Below are positions 42,059-44,545 of a stretch of 44,545 bases of DNA, piece after piece. The stretch covers positions 1 to 44,545 of the forward strand of contig NZ_WTVM01000017.1 of the NCBI RefSeq assembly GCF_012910885.1, in the 5' to 3' direction. The position numbers and the translations under genes were made by a program. A model generated the notes under the pieces. It did no database searches. It had not been told where the DNA came from and saw nothing but the letters and a program-made list of their open reading frames with translations. Every line of letters begins with the position of its first letter. Positions within the stretch are counted from its first letter, which is position 1. Source of the DNA: Azoarcus taiwanensis. Lineage in GTDB: Bacteria; Pseudomonadota; Gammaproteobacteria; Burkholderiales; Rhodocyclaceae.

Positions 42059-44545
42059 TCATGCCACCGGCCGGATCCTAGTCGCGCAGTACTTGAACTC
42101 CGGGATCTTGCCGAAGGGGTCCAGGGCCGGCTGGGTCAGCAGGTTGGCGGCGGCTTCGACGTAGCAGAAGGCCATGAATACCGAGCCTGGCTGCACGCCT
42201 TCGTCGGCGCGCACTTCGAGCCGGATCGCGCCGCGCCGGGTTTCCAGCGTCGCGGTGTCGCCACTCGTCATTCCCAGGTGCGCGAGGTCTTGTGGATGCA
42301 GGCTGCACCAGGGAGACGGATCGAGGGCGTCGAGCACCGCTGCGCGGCGGGTCATGCTGCCGGTGTGCCAGTGTTCGAGCACCCGACCGGTGATGAGTAC
42401 CAGCGGATACTCTGCATCCGGCAGCTCGGCGGCCGACGAAGGTTCAACCGCCTTGAATCGTCCGCGTCCGTCCGCGGTCGGGAATGACTCCCCGAACAGC
42501 ACCGGCTGGGACGGTGCATCGACCGCGGCCTTGGGTGCGACCACTGCACCCGCGCGTTCCAGCGCATCCCAGGTGATGCCGGCGTAGCTCGGCATCGCCG
42601 CGGCCAGCTCGGCGAACACCTCGTGGGGTCCGGCGTAATTCCACTCCAGCCCCATGCGCCGTGCGATCTCCTGGATGATCCAGCAGTCCTCCCGGGCCTC
42701 GCCGGGAAGCGGCAGCACCGGGCGGGCGAGCTGCACCGCGCGGTCAGTGTTGGTGAAGCTGCCGGTCTTCTCGAACATCGACGAGGCCGGCAATACCACG
42801 TCGGCGAGCATCGCGGTTTCGGTGAGGAAGATGTCCTGCACCACCAGATGTTCCAGCTTCGCAAGGCCGGCACGGGCGTGGGCGAGGTCCGGGTCGGACA
42901 TCGCCGGGTTTTCGCCTTCGATGAACATGCCGCGGATGCGGCCTTCGCAGGCGGCGTCAATGATCTCGACCACGGTGAGGCCGGGCTCGGTGGGCAGCTC
43001 GGTGCCCCACAGGGCTTCGAAGCGGGCACGTACTTCGGGCTCGGCGACCCGCTGGTAGTCCGGCAGCATCATCGGGATCAGGCCGACGTCGGAGGCACCC
43101 TGCACGTTGTTCTGACCGCGCAGCGGATGGAGGCCGGTGCCGGGCCGGCCGATCTGGCCGGTCATCAGCGCGAGCGCGATCAGGCAGCGCACGTTGTCGG
43201 TGCCGTGGGTGTGCTGCGACACACCCATGCCCCAGAAGATCATGCTGTTGGGGCCGGCGGCATAGGCGCGGGCGACCTCCCGCACGGTGTCGGCGGCGAT
43301 GCCGGTGATCGAGGCAGTGCGCTCCGGCGGGAAGCGCAGCGCGGCCTCGCGGAAGTCGTCGAAGCCTTCGGTGCGGCGGGCGATGAAGTCGGGGTTGGTG
43401 AGGTCTTCCTCGATGATGGTGCAGGCGATGGAAAGCAGCAGCGCGACGTCGGCATCCGGGCGGAACTGCAGCACCTGCCAGGCGTGGCGTGCGAGCGGGG
43501 TGCGGCGCGGGTCCATCAGCACCAGGCGGGCGCCGCGTTCGGTGGCGTTTTTGATGAAGCTCGCGGCGACCGGGTGATTGGCGGCGGGATTGGCGCCGAT
43601 GATGATGACCAGATCGGCATGCTCGACATCGCGCACCGGGTTGGAGACTGCGCCGGAGCCGATGCCCTCGAGCAGCGCGGCGACCGAGGAGGCGTGGCAC
43701 AAGCGCGTGCAGTGGTCCACGTTATGGGTGCGGAAGCCGGTGCGCACGAGTTTCTGGAACAGATAGGCCTCTTCGTTGCTGCCCTTGGCAGAGCCGAAGC
43801 CGGCCAGCGCCTTCGGCCCGACCTGGTCGCGGATGCGAGCGAGCCCCCGGGCGGCGAAGTCGAGCGCCTCGTCCCAGCTGGCTTCGCGGAAGACGTTGAG
43901 CGGGTTCGCCGGGTCCACGTCCAGCGTTTTGGGCACGCCCGGGCGGCGGATCAGCGGCACGGTCAGGCGTTCGCGGTTGCGCGCATAGCTGAAACCATAG
44001 CGGCCCTTTACGCACAGGCGGCCGGCGTTGGCCGGGCGGTCGCGACCTTCGGCGAAGACGATGCGTGCCGCGGCGCCTTCGCCGGCGACGTGGTAGCTGA
44101 CCTGGCAGCCGACGCCGCAGTAGGGGCAGAGGGAGTCGACCTGGCGGGTCGGGACGAAGCGTGGGGTGGCCGAGCGGTCGGCGGGTTCCACCTTCGGAAG
44201 CGCGGGGCTGAGCGCACCGGTCGGGCAGGCCTGCACGCATTCTCCGCAGCCGACGCAGCTGGAGTCGCCCATCGGGTCGTCGAAGTCGAACACGATCCTG
44301 GAGTGCCCGCCGCGATGGGCGTAGCCGATGACGTCGTTGACCTGTTCTTCGCGACAGGCACGCACGCAGCGGGTGCACTGGATACAGGCGGAGAGGTCGA
44401 CGGCGATGCCGGGGTGGGAGTGATCGGCGGCGGGTTGTTCGCGGGCGGCGAAGCGGCTGTGGTCGACCCCGAGGCGTTCGCACCAGTGGGCGAGTTCGGA
44501 GTCCGGCTTTTCGGCGGCGGCCGGGACGTCGGCGCGCAGCAGCTC
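42059..44545 (-). CDS. molybdopterin-dependent formate dehydrogenase, catalytic subunit (N-terminus outside the window)
   Basis: 829 codons to the right edge; the start lies beyond it. The visible N-terminal part is NuoG-like, with two [4Fe-4S] ferredoxin motifs (CIQCTRCVRAC and CVGCGECVQAC). Then comes the molybdopterin oxidoreductase core with its own [4Fe-4S] site (CPYCGVGCQVSYH) and the active-site motif HCTRLCHASSVAAL, which carries Cys rather than selenocysteine. The C-terminal cofactor-binding domain contains VLITGRVLEHWHTGSMTRR. It oxidises formate to CO2 using bis-MGD with Mo or W, passing electrons to NAD or a similar acceptor via partner subunits presumably upstream. The fold also fits related enzymes, but formate dehydrogenase is the best match. 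Confidence 0.92.
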   Translation of the reverse strand, partial: ELLRADVPAAAEKPDSELAHWCERLGVDHSRFAAREQPAADHSHPGIAVDLSACIQCTRCVRACREEQVNDVIGYAHRGGHSRIVFDFDDPMGDSSCVGCGECVQACPTGALSPALPKVEPADRSATPRFVPTRQVDSLCPYCGVGCQVSYHVAGEGAAARIVFAEGRDRPANAGRLCVKGRYGFSYARNRERLTVPLIRRPGVPKTLDVDPANPLNVFREASWDEALDFAARGLARIRDQVGPKALAGFGSAKGSNEEAYLFQKLVRTGFRTHNVDHCTRLCHASSVAALLEGIGSGAVSNPVRDVEHADLVIIIGANPAANHPVAASFIKNATERGARLVLMDPRRTPLARHAWQVLQFRPDADVALLLSIACTIIEEDLTNPDFIARRTEGFDDFREAALRFPPERTASITGIAADTVREVARAYAAGPNSMIFWGMGVSQHTHGTDNVRCLIALALMTGQIGRPGTGLHPLRGQNNVQGASDVGLIPMMLPDYQRVAEPEVRARFEALWGTELPTEPGLTVVEIIDAACEGRIRGMFIEGENPAMSDPDLAHARAGLAKLEHLVVQDIFLTETAMLADVVLPASSMFEKTGSFTNTDRAVQLARPVLPLPGEAREDCWIIQEIARRMGLEWNYAGPHEVFAELAAAMPSYAGITWDALERAGAVVAPKAAVDAPSQPVLFGESFPTADGRGRFKAVEPSSAAELPDAEYPLVLITGRVLEHWHTGSMTRRAAVLDALDPSPWCSLHPQDLAHLGMTSGDTATLETRRGAIRLEVRADEGVQPGSVFMAFCYVEAAANLLTQPALDPFGKIPEFKYCATRIRPVA

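Noticed and set aside
43680-43760. Possible selenocysteine site in formate dehydrogenase
   Set aside because: The active-site position reads as an ordinary Cys codon (HCTRLCHA), with no in-frame TGA.

Overview
The window looks like chromosomal DNA of a GC-rich betaproteobacterium, most likely of the Azoarcus/Thauera/Aromatoleum group (Rhodocyclales). The assignment is an inference. It rests on an EarP/EF-P pair with Arg32, a phasin-like protein, a glutaryl-CoA dehydrogenase/CoA-transferase pair, several acyl-CoA enzymes and a NuoG-like formate dehydrogenase. No rRNA, tRNA, CRISPR array or prophage was recognised. The only intact mobile element is one IS5-type insertion sequence.

Layout. 0-6.4 kb (leftward): the end of a DMT-family exporter; a GH19 peptidoglycan hydrolase gene split by a complete 1217-bp IS with a CTAG target duplication; and two overlapping membrane-linked GTPase genes. 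6.6-8.6 kb: a phasin-like protein with a C-terminal helix-hairpin-helix domain, a small helical protein and a small lipoprotein. 8.7-11.6 kb (leftward): efp, earP and rsuA, with two related AT-rich, DnaA-box-like intergenic sequences on either side of rsuA. 12-13.5 kb: an SRPBCC-like protein and rdgC, followed by a REP-like inverted pair. 13.5-17 kb: gcdH and a class III CoA-transferase, divergent from a LysR regulator, for glutaryl-CoA breakdown. 17-22 kb: a UPF0178 protein, a large EF-hand membrane protein of unknown function, a small membrane protein and a Ycf46-like AAA+ ATPase. 22.05-22.24 kb: a 190-bp palindromic element. 22.3-26 kb: a leftward operon of two crotonases around an ADP-forming acyl-CoA synthetase.

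26.4-35.3 kb: a DUF2189 membrane protein; an OB-fold lipoprotein; a diguanylate cyclase with three periplasmic solute-binding domains; a leftward redox cluster (DODA-type dioxygenase, cytochrome b561, two YceI proteins) divergent from a LysR regulator; and a PAS-GGDEF diguanylate cyclase. 35.4-37.5 kb: a UvrD/Rep-like helicase. 37.6-42 kb: a small membrane protein and a translationally coupled trio (multi-pass membrane protein, large exported protein, lipoprotein) of unknown function. 42-44.5 kb: the catalytic subunit of a molybdenum or tungsten formate dehydrogenase, running off the right edge.

The strongest leads for something undescribed are the repeats flanking rsuA, the coupled envelope trio, the phasin/HhH protein, the GTPase pair beside a wall hydrolase, the EF-hand membrane protein with a coding-like in-frame extension past its stop, and the 190-bp palindrome.
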